From an uncultured Planctomycetaceae bacterium (lineage in GTDB: Bacteria > Planctomycetota > Planctomycetia > Planctomycetales > Planctomycetaceae), in assembly GCA_903921605.1 (NCBI GenBank), contig CAIXQV010000268.1, forward strand, positions 1 to 5,122: 5,122 nucleotides of DNA, in the 5' to 3' direction. Under the pieces are notes generated by a model that saw only the letters and a list, made by a program, of their open reading frames with translations, made no database searches and was not told the DNA's origin. Positions 4,972-5,122 of this stretch are shown one piece after another (within the stretch, counting starts at the first letter, position 1; the number at the start of each line of letters is the position of its first letter). The position numbers and the translations under genes are program-made.

Positions 4972-5122
4972 CTAAAAGACGTCCAGAATTTCACCGGTGA
5001 CTAAACCCGTGACCACGTCGTCCAGGGCTCGGAAGTACCAGTCGGTTCCATTTCCACCGACCAGAGAATCGTCTTCTCCCGCGTCGTTCAAAACGTTGAG
5101 CTTCGCCTTCAAGGAAACGGCA
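4972..5122 (-). CDS. C-terminal tail of a large secreted calcium-binding-type protein (partial)
   Basis: Only the last 49 codons are in the window; the gene runs off the right edge, and its TAG stop is at 4974-4972. The tail reads KLNVLNDAGEDDSLVGG then NGTDWYFRALDDVVTGL and ends GEILDVF. The acidic, Gly/Asn-rich turn followed by TDWYF resembles the last repeat of RTX/cadherin-like giant proteins in planctomycetes, where this end commonly closes surface or secreted proteins of thousands of residues. This is recognition from memory of the family style, not a search. The calcium-binding role is inferred from the DD-x-L-x-GG-x-G-x-D pattern. It reads in the same direction as the J-domain genes but is separated from them by 418 bp, so co-transcription is unlikely. 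Confidence 0.68.
   Translation of the reverse strand, partial: AVSLKAKLNVLNDAGEDDSLVGGNGTDWYFRALDDVVTGLVTGEILDVF

Noticed and set aside
1..5122. CRISPR array, tRNA, rRNA or insertion sequence
   Set aside because: No regularly spaced repeats, no cloverleaf or rRNA-like sequence, and no transposase frame or paired terminal repeats were found by eye.

Overview
The window looks like chromosomal accessory DNA from a planctomycete. The best lineage clue is the 49-residue C-terminal tail of a gene entering on the minus strand at the right edge. It has an acidic glycine/asparagine-rich turn (DDSLVGGNGTDWYFRALDD), as found at the ends of very large secreted calcium-binding repeat proteins in Planctomycetota. 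Moderate GC, long gaps between genes and many small hypothetical genes fit this, but the assignment is an inference from one protein tail and general style.

Layout: positions 1-573 hold no gene I can support, apart from a perfect 20-bp palindrome and some weaker repeats. On the plus strand, 574-1050 and 1390-1833 encode two diverged paralogs of a small basic protein with a CxxC-x22-CxxCH zinc-binding module. The 339-bp gap between them contains two mutually exclusive hairpins. A third, 5'-truncated member of the same family survives as a fragment at 3596-3694, also on the plus strand. On the minus strand, read right to left, come: a J-domain protein with one membrane helix and a beta-rich C-terminal domain (4553-3756); a 113-residue two-helix membrane protein ending in a zinc ribbon (3422-3081); and a J-domain/pentapeptide-repeat protein with a C-terminal membrane anchor (3084-1915). 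The last two are joined by an ATGA stop/start overlap and form an operon. A short hairpin with a T tract at 1837-1854 is a plausible terminator for it. The secreted-protein tail (5122-4972) lies upstream of the whole group in the same direction, separated by 418 bp.

How the genes may work together: both J-domain proteins keep the HPD motif needed to stimulate DnaK/Hsp70 ATPase, both lack the G/F and zinc-finger regions of classical DnaJ, and both have a predicted membrane helix. The simplest reading is a small set of specialised co-chaperones that bring DnaK to the inner membrane, with the zinc-ribbon membrane protein as a partner of the pentapeptide one. The zinc-module paralogs on the plus strand look like a separately spreading family, since a fragment of a third copy sits between the two J-domain genes. 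No transposase, integrase, tRNA, rRNA or CRISPR array was recognised. I cannot assign this set to a known named system.
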